NCBI RefSeq assembly: GCF_000003605.2 | Contig: NW_003106595.1 | Coordinates: 343,885 to 391,091, forward strand | DNA from: Saccoglossus kowalevskii | Lineage: Eukaryota > Hemichordata > Enteropneusta > Harrimaniidae | Length of the DNA stretch: 47,207 nucleotides | Reading direction: 5' to 3' | Shown: piece by piece, positions 25,278 through 36,677 of the stretch | Position numbering within the stretch: the stretch's first letter is position 1 | Layout of the letters: each line of letters begins with the position of its first letter | Made by a program: the position numbers and the translations under genes | The notes under the pieces: generated by a model | What the model was told of the DNA's origin: nothing | What the model saw: the letters and a program-made list of their open reading frames with translations, nothing else | The model's database searches: none

Positions 25278-25640
25278 AATAAAATAGTACCCATGACAAA
25301 CCCCTGGGGACCACCCGATATCAAAAGAGGGCTAGACTGGGGTGTTGCCATTAACATATTGATGATGCCTTTCAGTAAAGTATGATCTAAACCATGAATG
25401 AACCACACCAGTGATATTAAAACGACTTTTCAAATGACCAAGTAAGACATCAACGTCGACAGTATCAAATGCAATACTCGAATCTAAAAGAACCAAATAA
25501 CATTTTGAGCTCCCCTATAGCGATCAATAAAATATCATGAACTTTATAAAGAGCAGTTTCAGTACTACGGAACCTTTTATAGGGTGCCTGGGGTATATTT
25601 TCTAATGAATTCTTTCTAATACGTTCCAGTAATTGCTACA
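25278..25640 (-). pseudogene. Decayed reverse-transcriptase fragment of a second, CR1/L2-like retrotransposon
   Basis: On the minus strand, one frame gives LLVLLDSSIAFDTVDVDVLL then HLKSRFNITGVVHSWFRSYF, the usual motif-A stretch of CR1/Rex/L2-type reverse transcriptases. Farther on, GPQGFVMGTILF corresponds to motif B (GVPQGSVLGPILF). Upstream FRSTETALYKVHD is in another frame. At least two frame changes and stops show it is dead. Orientation and subtype differ from the fragment at 24526. Confidence 0.8.
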
Positions 25641-26417
25641 ACCCTTTCAAATATGTTTGAATCAAAACACAAGTTAGCAACTTACGACAGTTTTTGAACA
25701 CTAAATATACGAGTAGGTAATAGACCGGATACTGTATATTTGCTGGGGAATACTAGTATACCATTCATAAGCGACGAGTCACAATGCAAGCGATACTCGC
25801 CTCCACATCATGAAGACAACCCAACAATACTCAAGTTGGAAGATTGTCCAAATTACGTGTTTAACGGGCACTTTCACACACACATCTGCTGTTCCTAAGT
25901 GACTTGCAAATTCGCGTAACCACACAGCGTTGTATCACGTATTTGTCACAATGCGTTGACCCCAATGGTTTCCAACAAGGGCTCCTCGGGTGGTACTGAC
26001 CGGTACAGTACTCTGTATAGACTACTACAGCTACTATTACATCAATTTATACCATTCATTGTTCCCATTTGAGTGGCTTTTCAAAGACGGACAAAGACAG
26101 GCAATAACTGTACGTCGCAATTGTGTCAACTTTCTGAATATTATAGCTGTACAAAAGTCGATGTTTTGACACAATAATAAATGTCATCGATCATAACATA
26201 GAATAGTGCATTGCACCCATTTCTTCTTCTTTTTAATGCATTCACTACTGACGTATTTCATTATCTCTTTCAGTCCGAACTTTGTTTGTGCCTTCCTGTT
26301 TAACAAGACATATCTCGAAAGGAGCTGAGGAACCTAATTTCGATGAAAAGATCGTGCCCCCTAATTATCACATTGACCACATCTAAACTGACAACATGAT
26401 TCATTAATGCGTATCGT

Positions 26418-26700
26418 TTAACCATCATGATATATTTCCGTATTACAGACGAAATCTTGCATTGAGGGGCGAGATCTGCTCACCATCCCTCGCGCCAAAG
26501 GTGCGACCTTTCTGGGGGTCCGGGGCATGCTCTCCTTTAATATTTTGAAATTTAGACCCTCTGATACGCTATTTCCTGCATTTTGAAGGGCAAATTTTGC
26601 TGACACATTGCTAACATTTTTTCCGATTGCCCCCTCTGTCCCCCGTCCTGCAGCCACTGTGTTAACTGTGTGGAGGAGACGTTTCACTTTTCGCTTTGAT
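26418..26700 (-). repeat. Possible interspersed repeat, GC-richer block
   Basis: A block richer in GC than its surroundings, containing GGCATGC, GGACCCCC and GGTCGCACC. It is open for 89 codons on the minus strand, but the peptide shows no recognisable domain. The composition resembles moderately repetitive elements more than a gene. Confidence 0.3.
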
Positions 26701-27085
26701 CCAACAGTCTGAGAAAATGTTGTCGAGTTACAACATTTTCAATAACATTATTATCAACCGTATTATACATCTCATTACGTAATACATTAACAGGCATGTA
26801 AATATACGTGTTAAAATTTATAAACCCAACAGTTTTCATTTGAATTCAGTCTCATGAAAATTTAAACGAAATGATTGCATCTTCCTGCATTCCACAAACA
26901 CTCGCGTGTGAATCAGACATAATTTAGAACAGCCTATGTCACTGCACTCCAGACAATGTGTAACTGTCATTTGAGGGGAGGTCAAGGCAAACAACATAAT
27001 GCTTCCTGGTGAAAGAGCTCCACAAATGTAGAAGAATGTAATTGACAGCGTTTTTATAGTATTAATCATTTTTTTAGATATTTAC

Positions 27086-27141
27086 CTTTTCATCAGTATT
27101 ATCACGGTTTCTAGTAACCATGGTATTATGTAGTCCGCCAT
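27086..27141 (-). CDS. Possible orphan first exon (MADYIIPWLLETVIILMK)
   Basis: On the minus strand an ATG sits inside CAAGATGGCGGAC, the YY1-type start-site context seen at many metazoan promoters. It is followed by 18 hydrophobic codons and a donor-like AAAAG|GTAAAT. I could not find a matching second exon or recognise the protein. It could equally be a chance string or the first exon of a small membrane-protein gene running leftward. Confidence 0.25.
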
Positions 27142-27189
27142 CTTGATTCTCCGGCAAAGGATTGTGGGTAAAGCGGGATACCATATACG

Positions 27190-29188
27190 GCTAATATGGT
27201 TAATATGGTCACATGTCTTTACTGTTAATATGGCCATATGTCTAAACTGTTAATATGGTCATATGACTACTCCACTAATATGATCACATGTCAACACAGC
27301 TAATATGGCCACATATCTATACTGTTAATATGGCCACATGTCTTTACTGTTAATATGGTCACATGTCTTTACTGGTAATATGGCCATATGTCTAAACTGT
27401 TAATATGGTCGCATGACTACTCTACTAATATGATCACATATCCATACTGTTAATATGGCCACATGTCTTTACTGTTAATATGGTCACGTAACGACTCTGC
27501 TAATATAGTCACATGTCTATACAGCTAATATGGCCACATATCTAAACTATTAATATGGCCACACGTCTATACTGTTAATATGGTCACATGTCTTTACTGT
27601 TAATATGGCCATATGTCTATACTGTTAATATGGTCACATGACAACTATGCTAATATAGTCACATGTTTATACAGCTAATATGGCCACATATCTAACCTGT
27701 TAATATGGCCACACGTCTTTACTGTTAATATGGTCATATGACTAATATAGTCACATATCTAAACTGCTAATATGGCCACATGTCTATACTGTTAATATGG
27801 TCACATGACTACTCTACTAATATAGTCACATGTCTACACAGCTAATATGGCCACATATCTAAATTGTCAATATGGTCACATGACTACTCTACTAATATGA
27901 TCACATGTCTACACAGCCAATATGGCCACATATCTAAACTCTGAATATGGCCACATGTCCATACTGTTGATATGGTCACATGACTACTTTGCTAATATGA
28001 TCACATGTTTATACTGTTAATATAGTCACATATCAAAATTATTAATATGGCCACATGTCTACACTGTTAATATGACCACATGACCATGCTGTTAATATGG
28101 CCACATATCTTTACTGTTAATATGGCCACATATATTTACTGTTAATATGGCCATATGTTTTCACTGTTAATATGATCACATGACTACTCTGCTGATATGA
28201 TCACATATCTATACAGCTAATATGGTCACATACCCATACTGTTAATATGGTCACATGTCTAAACTGTTAATATGGTCACATGACTACTCTACTAATATGA
28301 TCACATGTATATACAGCTAATATGGTCACATGCCTACACTGTTAATGTGGCCACACATATTTTCTGTTAATATGGCCACATATCTTTACTGTTAATATGG
28401 CCATATGTCTAAACTTTTAATATGGTCACATGACTACTCTGCTAATATGATCACATGTCTACACAGCTAATATGGTCACATATCCATCCTGGATATGGTC
28501 ACATATCTATACTGTTAATATGGTCACATGCCTTTACTGTTAATATGGCCACATATCTTTACCGTTAATATATGGCCACATGTCTTCACTGTTAATATGG
28601 TCACATGACTACTCTACTAATATGATCACATGTATATACAGCTAATATGGTCACATGCCTACACTGTTAATATGGCCACACATATTTTCTGTTAATATGG
28701 CCACATATATTTACTGTTAATATGGCCATATGTCTAAACTGTTAATATGGTCACATGACTACTCTGCTAATATGATCACATGTCTACACAGCTAATATGG
28801 TCACATATCCATCCTGGATATGGTCACATATCTATACTGTTAATATGGTCACATGCCTTTACTGTTAATATGGCCACATATCTTTACCGTTAATATATGG
28901 CCACATGTCTTCACTGTTAATATGGTCACATGACTACTCTGCTAATATAGTCTATTGTCTATACAGCTAATATGGCCACATATCTAAACTGTTAATAAAG
29001 GCCACATGTTCATACTGTTAATATGGTCACATGTCTATACTGTTAATATGGGCATATGTCTAAACTGTTAATATGATCACATGACTACTCTGCTAATATG
29101 ATCTCATGTCTATACAGCTAATATGGTCACATATCTATACTGTTAATATGGTCACATGACTACTCTGCTAATATGATCACATGTCTAT
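27190..29188. repeat. 25-bp minisatellite, about 80 copies, with 325-bp higher-order repeat
   Basis: About 2 kb of head-to-tail units of 25 bp, core TAATATGG(T/C)CACATG followed by a variable TCTTTACTGT-like tail. Variant units recur in a fixed order. One marker variant, ACCGTTAATATATGG, occurs at 28561 and again at 28886, exactly 325 bp (13 units) apart, and the sequence around both is nearly identical, giving a higher-order block. Most units contain an E-box-like CACATG or CATATG. All frames contain stops. Confidence 0.97.
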
Positions 29189-29244
29189 TTTTTTTTACAC
29201 AATTCTACATTTCAAAGGCACAACCATTTGTTTTCTTAAACACA

Positions 29245-29258
29245 GACGGCCGCCATTT
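29245..29258 (-). promoter_or_regulatory. YY1-like motif right of the minisatellite
   Basis: The plus strand reads GGCCGCCATTTTAGATG; on the minus strand this is AAAATGGCGGCC, a strong YY1-type match overlapping an ATG. It mirrors the AAGATGGCGG at 27136-27144 on the other side of the minisatellite, same orientation. Motif evidence only. Confidence 0.4.
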
Positions 29259-31658
29259 TAGATGACGAATACAGTAAATGTTCACCTCGTTTTTTGCGTG
29301 TTACAATTTAGTTAACACTTGGCACATATACGATAGGCACTTGAACGTTGGGTTGTTTCGCCATCCAAGACACACGGAGCAGTATGTATTGTACAAAATA
29401 GAACATATAAATGCTGACCCTTCAATTAAATAAAACAATTCAATAAAAAGCAAAATGGGCTTGTGACATTCTCAGTGACTTGTTAGTAATAAAAATCTAA
29501 TTCAATGTTGGATTACTGTATCAGGTAACTATGGTTATGGCACAAACACGGTATCGGAATAGAATGCCGAATTAAATAACAAGAATCCTACTCATAATTT
29601 TTGAGAAAGTTGGTCAAAAATCAAAATTCGCTGTTTTAGAACAATTCCATAGAGCACAATGTTAAAGAAAAGTTGCATTTTTGTCGCTCTTGTTAACAAA
29701 CAATGTATTTTTACACGCGTTGTGTGCGTCGTTATTGACGCCATGGGTCTCATATCGAACGAGACGCGGCGTGATGACCACCGCCCTTTCAATGTCAAGT
29801 GCATGTGACCACCACATCCACAGTTGTGAATGCTGTATACAAATATACTCCAGGTAGTATGGACTTGGTAGCTTTCCTTCAACGCTCAAATGTCAACCTA
29901 AGACACAAGAGATATTTATTTATATTTGCGATTGACACGCAGTAACCAGGACGTGTCACAAGTAACAATCTCCTTATTAATCATTTTCAATCATACTAAC
30001 TTATTGTGTATTAATTGCTTTTATCTTTTCAGTGGCCTTCTGCGGGCTTGGCGAAACGCACATATACAAATAAACTGGACAATACCCTATTGTATATTTC
30101 AGTATACCGACTGACTCAAATTGAAATGAAATAAAGCGTACTTTAAGTGAGCCTGGGGGATTCCGACCATTACAATACTGGATTAAGTTGGACAGGGCAT
30201 CGTATCCACGTACATATCTGAACGCCCGTGGGCTGATCGTATTCTGCTTTCGTAGGTGTTTTCTGATTGTAAACGTAGCCAAATGATACGTATACCTGTT
30301 GTCAACGACAGTAACTTCGGGTTACTAGCTCTTTCCGCTCGAGTGAGTTTGTACTGCCAGATCCTTCTTCGTGAAAAAATAGTGCCGATAATAGACGGCA
30401 ATACAGTTGTTGTCACGGAGGCAACATTGCGGTACGTCACGTGATCGTCATTTGTTATTTGAGAAGTACAAATAACAAGGAATAAAAAATAAAAAAAGTA
30501 TTTTCAACCGATGACGAACTTCCGTTTTGTGAGCAGGCATAATTACATCAACTCATAACACTACAATTATCATAACTGGTAAATCGTTATATTCCCGTCG
30601 CTATGGTTGCCAGCACATATTCACCGCCAATATTGGTGTCATAGACACACCATACCATATATACAAATATGTATTCTATTTAGAAGACACACAATGTTAA
30701 AAACTACAAATGTATTTGTTTTTATTCTTAGAGTTCAACCCAGATACGTTGAAATACAGTTGTTACAAACGTGATTAAGTTTAACGTACACTGTCGCGTA
30801 CAGTTGTGCTAAATAAATAAATACGAGCTTCACAACAGAAAAAGGATAGGTACGACGAGCATGATTGAACGTTCAGTGATTGTTGGCAATATTTTTGGAG
30901 GCAAGATATTTCGCACGCATCATGGACGGATGCGACTGTCTACGTGATCAAAATGAAAAATTACATGTGCACGATTTACGTTCACGAAAACATAACTAGC
31001 ATGTAACAGGAACATGGGATCGATGAACAGTACACGGATTGGCATTAAATCTATTTCTGTTACTGTCAGTTTCACGTGGCCCACTGCCCTGGCTTCTGGT
31101 CGAACACGCGCAACAACGAAAGAAACAAATACATCGTACGGGAGCCAGTGTGTGCTGAGGCACGTAGTGAATGAAACCGACAGTACCAGGGTTCCAAGAA
31201 TTAATATTACATGTATTTGTTGTAAATTTCACCATGTGGCGATACAATTTAGCAAGCAATATAACGTACAATCGCTACGTGCACGCGGCATACACTTAAA
31301 CCAATCAGCGTTATTGAAAAATGATTACTTTTGTACCAATTACTTTGATTGGAGAGTAAAACACGCACATATTACATGTTTTCAAAGAAGCAACATTATG
31401 TAATCACCAAAACAGAAGCCTTTCGGCTTATGACGTCATGGTCAATGCATAAGTATTGTAAATGACTAAAATTTACTCATTTATAATTTACGAATAGAGA
31501 TATACTGGTAAAACGCTTTCGTTGATTTGAGAGCTATAAAAGCACACCATTTTAAGACGCTAAATGCCTTATTGGCGAAAATAGCACACTAACGTCTTTC
31601 GAAAAATAATTCAATTTCTCCAATACAAACGCGAGTCATGTCCATTGTCAGTGAGCGG
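29259..31658. other. Intergenic, no gene recognised
   Basis: Contains an interspersed-repeat fragment (29614-29695, sister of 21443-21515), a CACGTG E-box in GTCACGTGAT (30437-30446) and a palindromic CRE TGACGTCA (31431-31438). Open frames near 30183-30444 and 31014-31403 overlap on both strands and show no domain. The 3' untranslated region of the ZC2HC1C gene must begin just left of 31659. Confidence 0.5.
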
Positions 31659-31916
31659 TTATCTCCGTTTGGCAGGTGGTTTGGGCCTATTTTTGATGTC
31701 TTTGCATTTAGGAATATGTCTGACTGCTACATCGGGATTAAATCGCCTCTGGCAGTACGGGCATTGTTCGTAGTCCGGATTGCTGCTTGGAGCTGGCGGG
31801 GGCAGGTCGGATACTTTACCGCCTGATGCAATATGCGCTTGCATCTTGCGCGCATCTCGGATGGAACGCACAAACTCTTCGTGTTTCGCTCTCCAGTTGC
31901 CACCTCTGCCTTTCGC
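31659..31916 (-). CDS. ZC2HC1C: ZC2HC1C last coding exon
   Basis: The acceptor is TTTTTATCTTGCAG|GCG. It encodes AKGRGGNWRAKHEEFVRSIR and onward through finger 2, ending PPAKRR and TAA at 31661-31659. The 853-bp intron 31917-32769 holds no other gene; it contains a palindromic CRE TGACGTCA at 32612-32619. Confidence 0.93.
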   Translation of the reverse strand, partial: AKGRGGNWRAKHEEFVRSIRDARKMQAHIASGGKVSDLPPPAPSSNPDYEQCPYCQRRFNPDVAVRHIPKCKDIKNRPKPPAKRR

Positions 31917-34338
31917 CTGCAAGATAAAAAGGAAAAACAGCATTGTTGTTGTTAAACGTGACGTCGGCAATTTAAACAGCCACACGTAAATCCCCCCAGA
32001 GATAACATGTACCATTTCAACTATCCACATGAGTATATACGTCACTTATCGATTTCAGTCGACCACTCTGATTCTTTTTTCACAGCTGTTAATAAATAGT
32101 ACAATGTATTATATACTCAGTAATACCATGTGTGTATAGCGGACGTCTAAAGTACGTATCATGCGTGCTGCTTGCCAGGTGGATACACAGTCACTTTGTA
32201 CTCATGAATGAAACGACCCCGAGCTTACGAAAAGAGACACACACACAACAGTTTATTTATCATACCTGAATGTAACAAAACCTTGACAGACGTCGTTTTT
32301 TTGAAAGACGTCAAAGTTTCATTGGAATTTACGCGCACGTTTTTTGCACGTTTATTTTTAATTAGAGAGTCTCGGCTCAAACTGAGCAATTTCCAATATG
32401 ATATACCTGCATGAGTTTGTTGCGGTGAAATGATCAATAAAGATAAAGATAAAACAAGACTGCACGACTCATTTGATTCGTATTATGGGTTCTATTTCAG
32501 TCGCCATTTCGAGTGAAATCGGAACCGCATGAATATTTTATCGAATTTCCTTGGCCAGCTGCGGATTGCACAGTATTTTAGCGACGCTATGGAGATATGT
32601 CAGTAACGATTTGACGTCAATTATTTGTTGTTTCAATGTCAATGGTTCGAGTATGAATCGAGGAGATTGTTTATCAGGATAAAGTATGTGCGTACTAAAC
32701 TGTGTCAGTAAATTACGGGATATTGTGGATTATCCCCGTCGTGAAAGAATACACACTTTTAATACATACCTTTGGAGTTGGCTTCAAATGTTTTCCTTGT
32801 CGTATGTAATGGGCCATCGGGGTGCCTTCAGTGCGTAACTTAACGGGGTCAAACACTTTACGTTTCTTTGATGATTTCATTAGACACACTTTGGCATGTT
32901 TATCCAATCTATCCGAAGCGAACTTCCGTCCACAAGTATTGCATCTCCTTAAATCGAGGCTCACACTTGTCTCTTCGTCAATCGTATTAGCATATATATT
33001 GTTTTCATCTGCGCTGTTGCCAAAGTAATCGTTCCTTTCCTCCGGTTCTGGCTGTGGAGGAGGTGGATGTCTATGAACTGATTTAGGTTTCGATTCTTTG
33101 GATTTGGGGAAGTATTTAGGTTCTGGTGTAGGCTCTGGCTCTGGTTCAGACTCCCTGTAAGATTCCTGGATACTGTAATCATCGTGAAAGTCATTGTTAT
33201 AACTGTCCTCCCTTTCCAACCTCTCTGTTTCCAATCTCACCTGCTCTTTAATTTCCCTGCGCCTACGTTCTTCTCGAAGACGTTGCTCCTGCATTCGCTT
33301 TCTTTCTTCTTCTTCCCTTTCTTCATTTTGTTTTAACTGGTTAAGTTCTTTTTGCTGTTCGTCTATCATCCTTTGTAACTCCATTTCTTTTTCCTTGATT
33401 TTCTTGTTCAGCAGCAATGTGTGGGAGGGTGATTTAGGATTACTGGGTGTTACTGGAGCCAGAAAATTCTCATTCAAGTTTTCGTCCTCTTCGTCGTCAG
33501 ACAGTGGGGGTTGTGGCTTTCTTTTCAATTTATCTAATCGTTTCTGTCTCTCCGCATCTTGGTTCATTTGCCATCGCTGAAAATCGCTCAATTTCTCTCT
33601 CTTGCCGTTCCACTGCTGTTCTTTCTTTTTCTTTTCATGTAAATGTTTTAAATTGTTCTTACTTGGAGGGGCGTCCTCGTCACTGTACGGGGTAGCGTCA
33701 TCGTAAAAAGTGGCATCAGGCGACTGTTTCACACGATGATGCCTAACCAGCCTGGGTTTCCGAGATATTGGCGGTGTTGGTAACTTGTCGCTTTCATCCG
33801 AGTTGTACTCCAACCCATTGTGTTGACGGTGATTGTAGCCATTTCGTACGGGGACGGCATATCCTTTCTGGCGCTCAATTGGTGCCAGTGGTTTAACCCT
33901 GGTGACTCCAGCACTTGGTCTCCTTGGCTTATCTACATGAAGCAGTCTGTCGCGGGCAAGTTTCTTCTGTTTAAAGTGAGCTGCCATAGTCGGCAGATCC
34001 TCCGAACTCGACTGTTTCTGCATGGCACGTCTCTCCTGAAAAAAGTCCCTGACAATGCCTCGATTTTTATTGTTACCCGACACTTTCCTAATCGCATTTT
34101 CCTGGTTCCGTTGGTACAGCTCGATCATCTTAGCCTCTTTTTCACGCAACAGTTTTTTCTGATAGTCGCTTTGCAGCATTTCAAGTTTGGACGGCGGTGG
34201 TTTGCCAGCTCGGTGTCCACTTCCATAGTTGTTTTTCAACTGTGGAATGCGGGACGGTGGAGATTCGTGATTGTCGTAGTACATGTTGTAAGACTTGAAT
34301 GACGGTGGAATTTCCGAACGTGATTGCAACTGGGCCAT
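31659..34338 (-). CDS. ZC2HC1C: ZC2HC1C-like protein with two C2HC zinc fingers (608 aa)
   Basis: Two coding exons (32770-34338 and 31659-31916) join in phase 0 into 608 residues. Finger 1 is C466-x2-C469-x11-H481-x3-C485 (CNTCGRKFASDRLDKHAKVC). Finger 2 is C575, C578, H590, C594 (CPYCQRRFNPDVAVRHIPKC) with identical spacing. Both are typical of the ZC2HC1/FAM164 family, as is the inter-finger NWRAKHEEFVRSIRDARK. Residues 311-377 are a highly charged probable coiled coil. Residues 50-86 are a second helical stretch (LEMLQSDYQKKLLREKEAKM). The middle is low-complexity and acidic or proline-rich. The C paralogue is preferred over A or B because of the long N-terminal region and the MLH3 neighbour. 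Biochemical function is unknown. The family is otherwise conserved, and this protein is longer than human ZC2HC1C (about 456 aa). Confidence 0.92.
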
Positions 34339-34374
34339 ATGTAACGGGAGTGTTAATCTTGCTCGTAATAAAAC
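32770..34374 (-). CDS. ZC2HC1C: ZC2HC1C first coding exon (ATG at 34338)
   Basis: Encodes residues 1-523, including finger 1. The exon starts at 34374 after a pyrimidine-rich acceptor ending CTGATAG, so 34339-34374 is 5' UTR. The donor after TPK is AAAG|GTATGT (32769). The 541-codon frame runs 18 codons into the intron, which is not translated. Confidence 0.92.
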
Positions 34375-34745
34375 CTATCAGCAATAAAGAAGAATAAACG
34401 AAAGAATGAAAACCGATCTGAGAACGGAGACCCAAAACGCACTTTAAACATTGAAGTATTGACAGTCAATATGTTGTTTTTCTTCCATTGACTGGTAAAC
34501 ACATTTGTTCAGACATTGCGAAAGGGGTTCCTGTGAGAGACCGTCGACGAGTCGTTCATTCAGAATACTTATATTCCGTTTCGGAATTCCATTTTTGAAC
34601 ACTTTGTGAATAGCTACACTGATCGGGCTGACTTTCTTGTGTGTAACACGGTAAACAGGACAAAAACACATCTGATACTCACCCAGTGAGCTACCGATTG
34701 ACTCACGCTACTTCAATATACTCAACAGTTTAGAAGCAGACATAC

Positions 34746-34830
34746 CTTCGGCCCTGTTAGCAGAGCTCGGGTGCTGTGACGGCAAGAACACCGCTCGTCC
34801 ACTTCCGGGAGGGAGTTCTGTGTTCGAAAT
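34746..34830 (-). other. ZC2HC1C: Probable non-coding first exon and promoter of ZC2HC1C
   Basis: On the minus strand ...GGGCCGAAG is followed by a strong donor GTATGTCTGC at 34745. The coding exon at 34374 begins with a good acceptor, implying an upstream exon. An ETS-type site (CCGGAAGTGG on the minus strand, about 34798-34808) and local CpG enrichment suggest a promoter here. A TGACGTA half-CRE lies at 34943. The 5' limit of the exon is a guess. Confidence 0.55.
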
Positions 34831-34849
34831 GAACGACGATTTCAACTCT

Positions 34850-36131
34850 CGATACGGATAAAAATCCAATGTTCTGAGAGTCGGCTATCTCCCAACGCTT
34901 CACCTGCTACTTATTGTCAGCTCCACTACTCTAAAAACCCAATGACGTATCTCAGGATTATGTTTTCTTTAGCATATCCCATACACAAACCGGTGTGGTT
35001 CGTTCGATCCACAAGCCAAACAACGCATTGATATTGAATTTTGTGTTCCTCCGCTAAGCGAAAATAGTTCAAATTTAAACCATTTACTGACTAATTATAC
35101 GAATATATTAATATACAATTATGCACGCATTGAGATACGATCACATACATATACATATAATTCTTTGGAAAATTGTTAACGTATTGTTTTGATATATGTT
35201 GAGTATCTGCGGATTAATATGCCGAAAGGCTACAGTGACTGTTGCTAACCAACAGCTATAAACAAACGTTCGGGCGAGGCAATTACATCTTGAGTGTAAT
35301 CTATGTGTATTAAACTTGTTTGGCGATTTGGGTTGCAAAGTCTAACTTATATTAAATTTACAGGAGAAATACATCATGGATTTATATAATGAGTTATACA
35401 CTTAAATCGTCTATGGCGCTGATATACAGTCTTCGAATTCAGCTTACCCTCTTCTGGTGACCCTAACTTCCTGTAAATAGATGTAAAGGTCCACTGGAAA
35501 TGACGCGTTATTTCAACTTTTCACGCGAGGGCTGTCTTTTTAAAACGCTTGAAAACATGGTGGCACGCGAGTACGTCTTCGGTTTTGCTTGTACACAATT
35601 GAACTTGTGCCCTGTTGTGAAGTAGATAACACAAAATCACACGACAATGGATGTGCGTTGTGTATGCCGTGTTTATAGAGAAAATTCGGTGGATTGAACA
35701 TGATACGAATGGAATCACCAACCTAACAATGATTCTCGTAAGTTCTAATGACAAATAACATAGCACTCGCCATTTGATTTGGTACCATCGATGGTGTCTA
35801 ATAATATTTACAAACAAATACGCTTTCTGCAATGGTGTATGTCGGTGACTGTAAAAGTCAGTTAGTCCTTTACAGTCTGTGGTCACGAATTCGTACACCC
35901 ATGGAGGTAAAAATAGACCTCCATGTTACACCTGACCATTAGACCCTTTTTTAGAGTCTATGATCTTAATCAGATAAATAATATTGCAATGTTGCATCCG
36001 AATCTGACAACGATCCACTGGCTACATTTCTTGTAACACGGCAGTATTCGAATTTTCAGACAATTAGCTGATGATAATGCTGACTGTGTACGAAACAAAT
36101 TTGTTGACACTGCAAAACATTTTATGGAAAT
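34850..36131. other. Divergent intergenic region, no gene recognised
   Basis: Between the ZC2HC1C promoter and the transposon cluster. I looked for an acylphosphatase (ACYP1-type, GVFFR motif), which lies at this point in vertebrates, and did not see one. The 125-codon minus-strand frame at 35521-35898 has no recognisable domain. The non-coding first exon of MLH3 may be here but could not be placed. Confidence 0.5.
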
Positions 36132-36141
36132 AAATACACTA

Positions 36142-36426
36142 CAATCTGATTAAAATAAGATCCTAGTTTGGGCTTTTTTTTTCCTTTGTTAAAATAATAT
36201 CATTCATATTTTTTTTCATATAATCTATTAAAATTTATTTTTAAAAAAGATTTATCTGCTCCTATTTTTTTAAAGTTTTGGTAATCGCGAAAGGTGGGCT
36301 TAAAAAAGAATACCAGCAAATAAATTAAAAAAAAATAAAATAATTGAATACATGTATATGAAAAAAATATAATTGATATTATTTAAAAAAAAAAGCCCAA
36401 ACTAGGATCTTATTTTAATCAGATTG
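36142..36426. mobile_element. 285-bp MITE with perfect 10-bp TSD (Mutator-like)
   Basis: Terminal inverted repeats begin CAATCTGATTAAAATAAGAT and continue CCTAGTTTGGGCTT on both ends. The element is flanked by the identical 10-bp direct repeat AAATACACTA (36132-36141 and 36427-36436). A 9-10-bp target duplication is characteristic of Mutator-like elements. The interior is A/T-rich and non-coding. The perfect TSD and near-identical arms suggest recent insertion. Confidence 0.92.
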
Positions 36427-36659
36427 AAATACACTACTGCTATATTTAAAAAATTGAAAAAAGGAAAGTGTAAACAAAAAGTTCTAGACACGTGTATGTA
36501 AAAATATTACCTCTCGATTTTAAAATGCTACTCATCTGTTTCGAGAAAAAAAGTTGCGCACCGCTAACAACAAGGATTCCCTAATCTCATTTCGAGTGAG
36601 CATGTTTCACCACAGGGAGCCCAGCAACTATGAACAACTATACGCACTCCCTATGAGCA

Positions 36660-36677
36660 GGGGGGGGGGGGGGGGGG
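36660..36677. repeat. G18 tract
   Basis: Eighteen consecutive G. Length is likely polymorphic or sequencing-sensitive. Confidence 0.9.

Noticed and set aside
27190-29188. CRISPR-like regular spacing
   Set aside because: There are no unique spacers; the array is head-to-tail 25-bp units in a eukaryotic genome, that is, a minisatellite.
31014-31403. 129-codon plus-strand frame just left of ZC2HC1C
   Set aside because: No recognisable motif and an overlapping 91-codon minus-strand frame; looks like chance in a less AT-rich stretch.
35521-35898. 125-codon minus-strand frame in the divergent intergenic region
   Set aside because: Checked as a candidate for ACYP1 because of vertebrate synteny; it lacks the GxVQGVxFR acylphosphatase motif and any other feature.
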